From contig NZ_FRDN01000007.1 in the NCBI RefSeq assembly GCF_900143285.1, forward strand, positions 224,371-288,370: a DNA stretch of 64,000 bases, given 5' to 3'. The stretch is from Desulfitobacterium chlororespirans DSM 11544 (lineage in GTDB: Bacteria > Bacillota > Desulfitobacteriia > Desulfitobacteriales > Desulfitobacteriaceae). The notes below the pieces were generated by a model. The model ran no database searches and was not told the DNA's origin. It saw nothing but the letters and a program-made list of their open reading frames with translations. Position 1 is the first letter of the stretch; every line of letters begins with the position of its first letter. A program made the translations under genes and the position numbers. This document shows, piece after piece, positions 40,005 to 48,200 of this stretch.

Positions 40005-41414
40005 CTAACTTTCCCCTCCGGTTTGTCTTTGCACATAGAGATTGACATAGTCCGCCGGATAGGTAAAGCGGGGCCGGATCACCACATTAAGGATTCTGGA
40101 AGCGATGGTCTCCCCGGTATTGTTGGTGTCATTGCAAATCGTGGCCAGGAAATCATAAATCCGGCCTTTTTGCTTTTTGACCAGCAGCATGGAGTCCAGC
40201 TGAGCCGACACCGCTGCCCGCAGCTCCGGTGTATTTTCTTCACTGATTGCCCACTGGATGGCATCATAGGCTTCCATATTCAGTTCATCCGCTGCACGCC
40301 GGATACAGGTCTGATCCCAGGCGGCATCGGCAGAAAGGTTTAACCCGTTTCTAACCGCAAACCCACCCCGGCGGGGCATCCGTGTGATCGAGCTGATTCT
40401 GGCTAAAGTCAGGTCCCTTACATCGGCATCGGTCAAATTTCTTTCTGCAGAGAGAATTCCCAGCACCGGCTTATTGGAGGGACTTTCATTGGAATGGCGC
40501 ACTGCCAGAAGACCGGCATAATACCCGTCAGATGCCACATAGCTGCCGGGGGCTTCCTTAGGCTCAACCCAGGGATAGGCAAGGATGGCCCGGGCTGAAT
40601 CCAGAGATGCGGTCAGAGGCGCTACTGTGCCGGGGGTTAATCCTTTGCCGGTATTTAAAATACCCACCCTTAAACCCTGTCCCAAAGAGGCATTGACACA
40701 ATGAGTGATGATTGCATTCTGCACTGTGGGGCCAAACTGTTGAGCGCACAGCACCAGCCCCACCTGGACGGTTTCCAGCACCTTTAATCCTGAAGGGCTG
40801 CCGTATTCGTCAACAGCTCCGATATAATCGCTGTCCGTTGCTTCAGCTCCGTCATCTCCCCCTGCCAGGGGTACTGCCGTGATAGTCTGAGGAATCTGCC
40901 CGGCGCTTTCGGCCTTTTCCAGGGTGATATACTGTGAAGCTGCCTTATGCAGATTATCTAAAGTAAGATTATCCAGGGTTTCCGATTCTGAGCCGCAGAT
41001 CACAATGATCCTGAAGGTATCGTTCAATGTTCCTGGGGCCACGGCAACCTTAATCTCATTCCCCCAGGTTCCCGGTGTGGCTGCCCTGACCTTAACGCTG
41101 TCGGCGTCCGTGCTGTCCTTAAGGATCCTCTCTGCTTCTTTGAGGGAGGCAGAACCAATCCGGACAATTTTTAAATCATTAGCCCCCTGGTTCAAAGCAC
41201 CTAAGGCGCTTTTAATACCGGTCAAGCCGGTCTTATCCGAACCAAACAAGGATTTCAGCTGGTCGTCGCTCTGAACAGAAACGGCTTTGTTTACAGGTCC
41301 TTTCGCGAACGTTCCCACAATACCGATTCCGGATAAACTGACCTCCGGCTGGATCCGGGCCCCCACATCCGACTCGTCAATGGCGATCCGGGGTTCAATA
41401 TACTGGTTAGCCAT
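40005..41414 (-). CDS. Contractile tail sheath protein (XkdK type)
   Basis: The 469-residue protein is the sheath of a contractile tail. The N-terminus carries PEVSLSGIGIVGTFAKGPVN and the SLFGSDKTGLTGIKSALGALNQGANDL region, in pieces. VAPLTASLDSARAILAYPW near residue 265 and PSNKPVLGILSAERNLTDADV near 310 mark the conserved middle. The C-terminal domain has RMPRRGGFAVRNGLNLSAD and IQWAISEENTPELRAAV. Its presence shows the operon makes a myovirus/R-type-pyocin-like particle. Length is typical. Confidence 0.95.
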   Translation of the reverse strand: MANQYIEPRIAIDESDVGARIQPEVSLSGIGIVGTFAKGPVNKAVSVQSDDQLKSLFGSDKTGLTGIKSALGALNQGANDLKIVRIGSASLKEAERILKDSTDADSVKVRAATPGTWGNEIKVAVAPGTLNDTFRIIVICGSESETLDNLTLDNLHKAASQYITLEKAESAGQIPQTITAVPLAGGDDGAEATDSDYIGAVDEYGSPSGLKVLETVQVGLVLCAQQFGPTVQNAIITHCVNASLGQGLRVGILNTGKGLTPGTVAPLTASLDSARAILAYPWVEPKEAPGSYVASDGYYAGLLAVRHSNESPSNKPVLGILSAERNLTDADVRDLTLARISSITRMPRRGGFAVRNGLNLSADAAWDQTCIRRAADELNMEAYDAIQWAISEENTPELRAAVSAQLDSMLLVKKQKGRIYDFLATICNDTNNTGETIASRILNVVIRPRFTYPADYVNLYVQRQTGGES

Positions 41415-41436
41415 GTGTCATACTCCTCTCCAAATC

Positions 41437-41910
41437 TTAATGATGGATTTCAACTTGAACTTCTCCGACCTCCCAGGCCGGTTCCCTTTCTGTCCGTTGA
41501 GTCAGACAGCTTACCTGGTAATCCATCTCGGCCAGGTAAGTCAGCATTTCCTGCCCTTGATCTGATGCTGAATATTTGATCTCCGAGACAAAGCCTGAAT
41601 CAATCAATCCGTCAAGATATGGATCTTTGACCAGGGCATAGCGGACAAGACGGGCAAATCTTCTGACCTCCGACTCACCCCTGGCCGGGTCGGAATCGTT
41701 GACCCAGACATAGATCTTCAGGCTGACTTCGGTGTTGTCAAATCTGCGATCATAGGCTGTAAAGGTTTCCTTTTCCGCTCCCACCGAGATTCCCGGCGAT
41801 TTTAAAGGAATAAAACAATTGACTTCCTGCCAGTCCTCGATCTCGGCTAATCCGGGCTCATCTTTGAGCACATCCAGGGCCGCGTGGATGATATCACTTA
41901 ATTCCGCCAT
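41437..41910 (-). CDS. Tail-completion-like phage protein (DUF6838-type position)
   Basis: The 157-residue protein is acidic and mixed alpha/beta, with LSDIIHAALDVLKDEPG near the N-terminus, KIYVWVNDSDPARGESEVRRFARLVRYAL near residue 75 (in pieces) and a C-terminal strand ending EVGEVQVEIHH. It lies just before the sheath gene, where tail terminator or neck proteins lie in PBSX- and diffocin-type clusters. Family identity is not certain from sequence alone. Confidence 0.6.
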   Translation of the reverse strand: MAELSDIIHAALDVLKDEPGLAEIEDWQEVNCFIPLKSPGISVGAEKETFTAYDRRFDNTEVSLKIYVWVNDSDPARGESEVRRFARLVRYALVKDPYLDGLIDSGFVSEIKYSASDQGQEMLTYLAEMDYQVSCLTQRTEREPAWEVGEVQVEIHH

Positions 41911-42047
41911 GGTATAAACTCCTTTGAATTGGCTCTTTTAGCAATTAAGCCTGCTGGGATCCTGAACCAAGCTTATTTCCGCTCCCGTCCTTTGCATTTC
42001 CATGAGTATGTCATAAATCTTGTCGAGCTTTTGCTCATTGTTGGCTG

Positions 42048-42134
42048 TTACCCGGATAGGGCCTGCGCAACCTTATCTTCCTCAAACTCGTCACGGAATT
42101 CGTCCAGGGGGATAGTGGCTTTGATCTCAAACAT
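42048..42134 (-). CDS. 28-residue ORF between holin and tail genes
   Basis: An ATG at 42134 opens a frame of 28 residues (MFEIKATIPLDEFRDEFEED and KVAQALSG). A second open stretch without a start codon follows in another frame (NNEQKLDKIYDILMEMQRTGAEI read in pieces, ending near 41940). In related clusters one small protein fills this place, so a frameshift or two tiny genes are both possible. Confidence 0.35.
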   Translation of the reverse strand: MFEIKATIPLDEFRDEFEEDKVAQALSG

Positions 42135-42146
42135 GACTGACCACTT

Positions 42147-42626
42147 TTACTTATTGAGGTCCGGGGCCGGTGCGGAGAGGTTTGCGGAGGTTTGCCCCGT
42201 TGATTTGAGGGCTGCGAGTTTTTCTTCAATCAGGTTCATAATATAGGTCTGGAAATCTCCCATGGTCTCTTGGACAACCTGCAAATAATCCGGCTCCAGG
42301 GTTCTGATGATTTCCTCATAGGCCTCATAGGCAAGACTTTGGAAAACTTCTTTGCCGACAGAACCTTCTGCTACCGCTTTCAGCAGCTGTTTTTTGGTTG
42401 TCTGTTCAATTTTGTTGACTGATTTTCCGGCCACATCGTCCAGACGGGCCAGAGCATCATAAAAGAGCTTTCTGGTTGTTTCCTCCTGGACCTTAGCCGT
42501 CTCGGCCTGAAGCTTTTTGATCCCTTTTTGCAGATACATGCTGCCCAGTGCCCCAAGGAGGGTCAGCACTCCCAGGAGCAGGTTGACCATCACTTCAGTG
42601 GCCAGGTTTGTGATCTCGGTTGACAT
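42147..42626 (-). CDS. Holin, LL-H-like
   Basis: The 159-residue protein has a single N-terminal membrane helix (VMVNLLLGVLTLLGALGSMYL, in pieces, residues 12-32) followed by a long charged helix (KGIKKLQAETAKVQEETTRKLF) and a helical C-terminal half. This is the layout of LL-H-type phage holins. AAGGAGG precedes the ATG. With the amidase gene upstream it would provide the lysis function needed to release tail particles. Confidence 0.75.
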   Translation of the reverse strand: MSTEITNLATEVMVNLLLGVLTLLGALGSMYLQKGIKKLQAETAKVQEETTRKLFYDALARLDDVAGKSVNKIEQTTKKQLLKAVAEGSVGKEVFQSLAYEAYEEIIRTLEPDYLQVVQETMGDFQTYIMNLIEEKLAALKSTGQTSANLSAPAPDLNK

Positions 42627-42654
42627 AACTCTTCCTCCTTAAACTTGGGTAAAC

Positions 42655-42684
42655 AAAAATCCCAGTGGCTTATACTGGGATTTT
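42655..42684 (-). terminator. Terminator between the Mor-like and holin genes
   Basis: On the minus strand AAATCCCAGT pairs with ACTGGGATTT around a short loop and runs into TTTTTGTTT, a typical intrinsic terminator. A 16-bp dyad GATGGTCCAAACCATC lies just upstream at 42692-42707. Transcripts from the amidase promoter may stop here, so the structural genes could need antitermination or their own Mor-dependent promoter. Confidence 0.7.
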
Positions 42685-42751
42685 AGCGGATGATGGTCCA
42701 AACCATCTACGAAAGTACTTTAGAAATCTAATTAATGACATTGGCCATGGT

Positions 42752-43063
42752 TCAGTTGGCAAGGCTTATTGCTTTGCCGGTACCGCCTTGGCCGGCCAGG
42801 ATCTTCCGGATCCAGACTTCCGACAATCCATATTTGCGTGCTAATTCTTTATGGTTATGCCCTTTGAATTCAGCCTTAATCCGTTTGTTGCGGACTTCCT
42901 GGACCGCCGAATCCAGCTTGTGAAAATAAAAGGGACTCCCTTGGTATTTATCCGCCAGCTTTATGGTGGCTTCAAATCCTATGATCTCCACCATCTCCCG
43001 ATAGCAGAAAGGCAGGTCCTCTGGTTTTATTTCATCCATCCATTCTTCATAATTCAAGCGCAC
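42752..43063 (-). CDS. Mor/C-family transcription activator
   Basis: The 103-residue protein resembles the Mor transcription activator family of phage Mu. An N-terminal dimerisation region (LPFCYREMVEIIGFEATIKLADKYQG in pieces) precedes a C-terminal helix-turn-helix (NHKELARKYGLSEVWIRKILAGQ). Mor and C activate middle and late promoters that lack a good -35 box. The gene is the second of the minus-strand operon and is followed by a terminator, so it may switch on the structural genes downstream. GTG at 43063 with AAAGGAGGG upstream. Confidence 0.8.
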   Translation of the reverse strand: MRLNYEEWMDEIKPEDLPFCYREMVEIIGFEATIKLADKYQGSPFYFHKLDSAVQEVRNKRIKAEFKGHNHKELARKYGLSEVWIRKILAGQGGTGKAISLAN

Positions 43064-43082
43064 CGGATTCCCTCCTTTCCCC

Positions 43083-43955
43083 TTACACGTCCCCCGTCCT
43101 GATGGCCTGGAGCACTGCCTGGGCAGTTTCTATCCGGCTCTCACCGCCATAGAGCTTGTAGAGTGGGATCTTCCTGCCTTCAATACTATAGGCCTCCTCG
43201 ATACTGCCTACACCGTAAATTTTCCGGGCGGCGTTTATGACTTGAGGAGTAATGAGGGCAAGCCGGAGGGCGGGGGCTTGGAGCTTTTCCTGGAGAAAGG
43301 GGACGACTCTCTCTTCAGCCTCGCCGTAGTAGATAATTAAGGCGGGAAGACTCTGGCGTGAATCAGATGGAGGAGTTTCCTGACTGTTCCCCTCATCTTC
43401 CCTTCCCAAATAGCTGCAAATCCCCCTAATGTGAGCCTTGGCGATAGCTTCCAGCCATTGGTCCTGCCTGAGTTTGCTGTGATCCTGTTCATGGTCGATA
43501 AAACCGTTTTCCGTCAGGATAGCCGGCATCCTGGTTTCCCGCAGCACATAGAGGTTTTGAACCTTGACTCCCCGGTTAGGCCAGGCTCCGGCTTCGGCAA
43601 GGAGGGGCGCCATAATGTTGGCGCATTCCTCTGCTTTTCCGCCCCTGTCGATAATGAGGACCTCCGAACCGGTCCCTCCGCCTGCATTGACATGAATGGA
43701 CACCATCAGATCGGCATTCCCCTCATTGGCAATCCGGCAGCGGGTACGCAGTGAGTCCAGTACCGTGGCACAGGGCCCGTCCACTTTATCCCCATCCCGG
43801 GTCATCATCACTTGAAATCCTCCTTGCTGCTCTAATCCCTGCCTCACCATTCCGGCCATCTTAAGGGTCAGGGTTTGTTCCAGCAAACCCTTAAAGGCGG
43901 CCCCTGTATCCGGGCCAATCCCGTTATGTCCCGGGTCAATACACACTTTTAACAT
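43083..43955 (-). CDS. N-acetylmuramoyl-L-alanine amidase (Amidase_3)
   Basis: The 290-residue protein has an N-terminal amidase_3 domain (residues 1-180) with the zinc ligands in CIDPGHNG, the glutamate of AFKGLLEQTLTLKMA, the histidine in MVSIHVNAGGG, and the catalytic glutamate in PAILTENGFIDHE. It cleaves the bond between muramic acid and L-alanine. The C-terminal 100 residues (LPALIIYYGEAEERVVPFLQ onward) are not a known wall-binding repeat. It is the first gene of the tail operon and acts with the holin in lysis. Confidence 0.92.
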   Translation of the reverse strand: MLKVCIDPGHNGIGPDTGAAFKGLLEQTLTLKMAGMVRQGLEQQGGFQVMMTRDGDKVDGPCATVLDSLRTRCRIANEGNADLMVSIHVNAGGGTGSEVLIIDRGGKAEECANIMAPLLAEAGAWPNRGVKVQNLYVLRETRMPAILTENGFIDHEQDHSKLRQDQWLEAIAKAHIRGICSYLGREDEGNSQETPPSDSRQSLPALIIYYGEAEERVVPFLQEKLQAPALRLALITPQVINAARKIYGVGSIEEAYSIEGRKIPLYKLYGGESRIETAQAVLQAIRTGDV

Positions 43956-44181
43956 TCTCTTTCCTCTCTTTCTTTTTCATCTTTCTGCCCCACCCTCTTC
44001 ATAACGGCGCAAAATGTTGGTATAATAAAGTTGCTTCATAGATAACGAACATTGCAGCTATTTTGCCGCAAAAATTGCTGCCCGGGCGGTGGTATGAGAA
44101 CCTTTCTTTGCCGATCCGGTAAGCTGTTCTCCCTTCACCAGACCTGTTCTGGATTGTTCTGTGGAAAGGTTTCCCAAAACC

Positions 44182-44210
44182 ATTATACGCGTTATTTTTG
44201 ACGTAATCAA
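44182..44210 (-). promoter_or_regulatory. Promoter of the tail operon
   Basis: On the minus strand TTGATT (44210-44205), a 17-base spacer and TATAAT (44187-44182) form a near-consensus sigma-A promoter pointing at the amidase gene. A leader of about 220 bases follows, holding only a doubtful 41-residue frame. Confidence 0.65.
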
Positions 44211-44237
44211 TATAAAAATTATCATATTTGACGCTAA
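44192..44237. promoter_or_regulatory. Candidate operators in the divergent repressor/tail promoter region
   Basis: Two similar stretches, TTATTTTTGACGTAA and TCATATTTGACGCTAA, lie about 30 bases apart as direct repeats (shared TTTGACG). The first lies between the -35 and -10 boxes of the tail promoter, and both lie upstream of the repressor gene. They are the best candidates for its binding sites. Confidence 0.45.
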
Positions 44238-44263
44238 CGGGTTATACTTATACAAGTGGGGTG

Positions 44264-45082
44264 ATGGTATTGTCTTCTTTCGGTGAGCGCCTGAAAAAAC
44301 TCAGGGAAGAAAAAGGTCTTTCTTTAAGGCAAGTGGAAGCTGCCACCGGTATTACCAACAGTAATTTGAGTAAAATCGAACGAAATAGGGTAAGCCCTTC
44401 ACTGGATGCCGCCTTATTGATTTCAGACTACCTTAATGTATCACTGGATTATTTAACAAAAGGCATCGTCAAATATAACGATGCCGGTGGTGAGCAAACG
44501 CAGGTATTGGAAATTTACACTTCTCTCGACGAAAATAATCGCTATGCCCTTAAAACCTATGCAGCCTTTCTCTTATCCGGCACCCGGCATAATCTGTGGG
44601 GAGGAACTTCAAGGCATAAGCACACCGGTATAGAACCGGAGGCTGAATCCTTAAAAGAGGAGCGCAGTGTGTATTTACCCCTCCTGGGCACTGCAGCCGC
44701 CGGCTTGCCCATCATGAGCGATGAATTATTGGAAGGATTTGTCCCTGTCCCGGCAGCAAGGATCAAAAAGAACACTTATTTAATCAAGGTGAAAGGTGAC
44801 AGTATGATCGAAGCCGGCATCAACAACGGCGATCTGGTCATCGTCGCCCCCCAGCCTGGTGTGGAAAACGGCGAAATTGCCCTGGTAAAAATTGACGGTG
44901 AGGTGACGATCAAAAAGTTTTACCGGTACGATTTTGAAGTGAGATTAAAACCGGCCAACAGCTCTATGAAAGATATGGTTGTCACCGACCTGGCTAAGCT
45001 GAGGATCCTGGGCAAAGTGACCGGCATAATCTCTGCCGAAGAAGCCCGGCAGACTATCCAGCAGGAATTTAATGCAGACTGA
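44264..45082 (+). CDS. XRE-S24 self-cleaving repressor
   Basis: The 272-residue protein has an N-terminal helix-turn-helix (GERLKKLREEKGLSLRQVEA and ITNSNLSKIERNRVSPSLDAALLISDYL in pieces). After a linker it has a LexA/CI-type S24 domain with the cleavage site in GTAAAGLP (Ala-Gly), the nucleophile serine in VKGDSMIEAGI and the lysine in EIALVKIDGEVTIKKF. Such repressors cleave themselves when RecA is activated. It diverges from the tail operon, so DNA damage would relieve repression and trigger production of the particles, as in PBSX and R-type bacteriocins. The ATG at 44264 is chosen; GTG at 44261 and TTG at 44270 are alternatives. Confidence 0.9.
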   Translation: MVLSSFGERLKKLREEKGLSLRQVEAATGITNSNLSKIERNRVSPSLDAALLISDYLNVSLDYLTKGIVKYNDAGGEQTQVLEIYTSLDENNRYALKTYAAFLLSGTRHNLWGGTSRHKHTGIEPEAESLKEERSVYLPLLGTAAAGLPIMSDELLEGFVPVPAARIKKNTYLIKVKGDSMIEAGINNGDLVIVAPQPGVENGEIALVKIDGEVTIKKFYRYDFEVRLKPANSSMKDMVVTDLAKLRILGKVTGIISAEEARQTIQQEFNAD

Positions 45083-45101
45083 ATTAAATACTGACATAAC
45101 C

Positions 45102-45131
45102 GGAGCCGGCCCCCATTTGGGAGCCGGCTCC
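45102..45131. terminator. Hairpin after the repressor gene
   Basis: GGAGCCGGC pairs exactly with GCCGGCTCC about 20 bases past the repressor stop. The T-run after it is weak. It probably ends both the repressor transcript and, from the other side, the activase transcript. Confidence 0.6.
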
Positions 45132-45224
45132 TAAACTTGCTCTGCCTGACAGCAGCCAGCTAAAGTCTGCTGACACTTTCGGAAAAGTCTCATTAAGTCA
45201 TTGAGAATAGTGATACTCCGCAAC

Positions 45225-48200
45225 TTATTCCTTGTTTCTCTCCATATAATACAGAAAAGAATGGAGCCTGTCTTTCATGGTGGCAACACCTGATTCATCA
45301 AAGCCCAGCCTTAGAACCAGGCCATCCTCCTCACCCCCCAGCAAGTGCAGGACGGTCTGAGCATTTTCATAGAGGGAGGCCACTTCGATACAGGGAATCC
45401 CCTGCCTTTGCCAGTCCATGGTTTTGACCCGGCGATAGCGGCCATTGGCCCCGGCGAAATCAGGAATAAGGTCATCCGCACTGGCTAAGAGATCAGCAAA
45501 GCTGGGGGCAAAAGGGGTATTTTCCCCTAAGGCAGCGGAGAGCTGCTCCATTTGTGAGATATATCCGGCCACCACTCCCCGCTCTTTTTTGTTCTCACAG
45601 CGGGTGTACCACAGAAAACACAAGTATTCACTCAAGGGCATCGTGGCAATCTTTTTGCCCTTTTTCTCAACTTCTTTAAATAGTTCACCATTTAAATAGG
45701 CATTGTAGAGCACATAGGGTTCCCCCAGGACGGTTACCTTCCCGGCTTCCGGCTTTAGAGCCTGAACATCCCGGAGAGACTGAAGATCCTGAACTTCCCG
45801 GAGATCCCGACCAACCTCATGAGCGGCCTCCAGCAGATCTTCCATGGATAGGGAGGCAAGGCTCTTCAGTCTTTGGCGAAGATCTTCTCTGGTTGCCGCG
45901 GGGGCGGCCAGGATTAAATCCCCGGCCAGGATGCTGATAAAAAGCTGGGGGCATAAAGACGATTGAAAAGGCAAGGTTTCCAGGGTGGGGGAAATAATCG
46001 TGACGTGGTCCATATGCTCTCTGGCCAGGATATCGTAAATCACCCGGCTGTAGAGTCCGTCGATCTCTCCCCCTTCTGTGGCGGGGAGAATCACCTGCAT
46101 CTTTTCCTGATCCTGAGCTTTGTGCAGCACATCTCCCAGCAGAGCCGTAAAGGATAAATATTCCTTGGCCAGGGTTTTGCTTTTCCCCAGATTAAGGCTG
46201 GAGACCGTGGTTGGCGGGAGCTCATGCCCCTCATAGCCATGCTTCTTCAGCGTATCCCCCAGCAAATCGGCATAAGGATACAGATGGGGGAAATAGACCG
46301 GTACACCCGGCTCAGGAGTTTTTCTTAAGGAAACTTCCCGCCTGGGCAGATCTTTAAGAAAATCCCGTTGCACTTCCCCGGGGGCGGGCCGATGCTCAAG
46401 GGTATTGATAAAGGCTTCAATACGGGTTATGACTCCCACTTTGGAATAATGTTCATCCACTTCAATATTCAGGTAAGGCTTATCTCCCATCTCCTGCCGG
46501 AAAAGATGGGAAATCATCGTATCCGGACCGCAGCCGTGGTTATTAAGATAGACTGCATAAAGATTGGGATGGTTCTTGATAATTTTGGCGCCACCGATAA
46601 TGTGCTGGCCAAAAGGCCAATAGAGATTCTCATACTCATGGGACAGATCCAGATCATGACCGGGAAGATGTCCCAAAGTGATGACCTTATATCCTCTTTT
46701 GATAAACTCCTGGGGTATGCCCATATTGAGCACCGGATCACTGATGCCATAATTCCTGGTCATGATGACGATGACCTTTTCCTGATCCGGCAAAGAATCC
46801 AGCAGTTCCCGGCCGGCCTTTTCCACCTGAGCGGTATACCTGCGCACCCCCATGGCTCCTTCCGCCAGGGCTTTGACACAAAAGGGCTTCATTTTTCCCA
46901 AAGAAGTGCCGATCTCAATCATGGCTCCTGCCATAGCCGGCTTGCCGTAATCAAGGTTGAAGACAGGGTTGAGGAGCTGAATCCCCTTCTCTGCCAGTTT
47001 CAAGGTCTTGAAGACAAATTCCGGAGCCTTTTGCATATAGACACAGCTATAATTGTGATGCACCTTGGAGGTTTCATGTTTCATGGTCAGGATGCTGGGC
47101 AGGAAAATATAATCCACCCCTTTTTCCGCCAGTTCCTCCATATGACCGTAGATCAGCTTAACAGGATAGCAGGTTTCCGCCTGGGCATAGTTTTGAGCCA
47201 GAGCAATGGTCTTTTCATTGCTTTCAGCGGATAAAAGGACATTGAAGCCCAGGGATTCAAAGAAACCTTTGATCATAGGGAAGAATTTATGGATCACCAA
47301 AACATAGGGAACCCCGATGGTTTTCTTCTTCGGATCAATCCTTCCGGTATAATCCCCCAGCAGCATCTTTTTGGCCTCAGCGAAGTAGTTATGATGGCTA
47401 AAATCCTTATTATGGCTGCTGAGGCTGATTTCTAACCTTTCGGCCTTATCTTGTGCGGACTTGACCTTATTCTGCGGGGACAAGTCAAAGCCTTGGAAGC
47501 GGCTGGGGTTCACCCCGATACTTTCACCGGCCAGCAGGGCCACTCCATAGGCTCCGCTCACCGAGAAACAGGGAGACACCTGAACCCTGTCCCCGAAAAT
47601 TCCCTGGAAGGCGGCCACTACCGCCGGGTTATAGCAAACCCCTCCCTGGAGAACGATCTCTTGGCCCACGGGCTTGTTCCCCACTACCTTATGGAGATAG
47701 TTGCGGATGACGGAGTGGCACAGCCCTGCCAAAATATCCGGTTTCTCCTCGCCGTTGGCCAAAGCCGCCCCGATATTGCTTTCGATAAATACAGTACAGC
47801 GTTCCCCCAGATCCAGAGGGGACTGGGCTTTTAAGGCGATCCCCCCATACTCTTCAATGGGGATGCCCAAGCGCAAGGCCTGTTCCTCGATGAAGGACCC
47901 GGTTCCTGCCGCACAGATTTTATTCATCTGAAAGTCGCTGACTTCTCCCTTCTGCAGGGAAATATATTTGGAGTCCTGCCCTCCGATCTCAAAGACCGTA
48001 TCTGCATGAGGATTGACCTTCAAGGCGGCCTTTGCCTGAGCGGTGATTTCATCTTTAATCGTATCGGCCCCGATCATTTCCCCGATTAAATGACGTCCCG
48101 AACCGGTTACGCCTACAGCATCAATGATCAGTCTGCTTCCTAATCGCTCACCAAGGGAGGCCAGACCCTCCCGGACCATCCTTTGGGGATCCCCCTGGGT

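Noticed and set aside
44058-44190. Leader frame of 41 residues between the tail promoter and the amidase gene
   Set aside because: It starts at or before the expected transcription start, lacks a ribosome site and shows no protein-like features.
28375-45224. Prophage attachment sites, integrase or tRNA target flanking the tail operon
   Set aside because: I compared the flanks near 28400-28640 and 45083-45224 and saw no direct repeat, integrase or tRNA. The operon looks resident rather than recently integrated.
46368-47234. 288-residue open frame on the plus strand inside the activase gene
   Set aside because: It is antisense to a well-supported 1331-residue protein with clear motifs, has no recognisable domain, and is explained by codon bias in the opposite frame.
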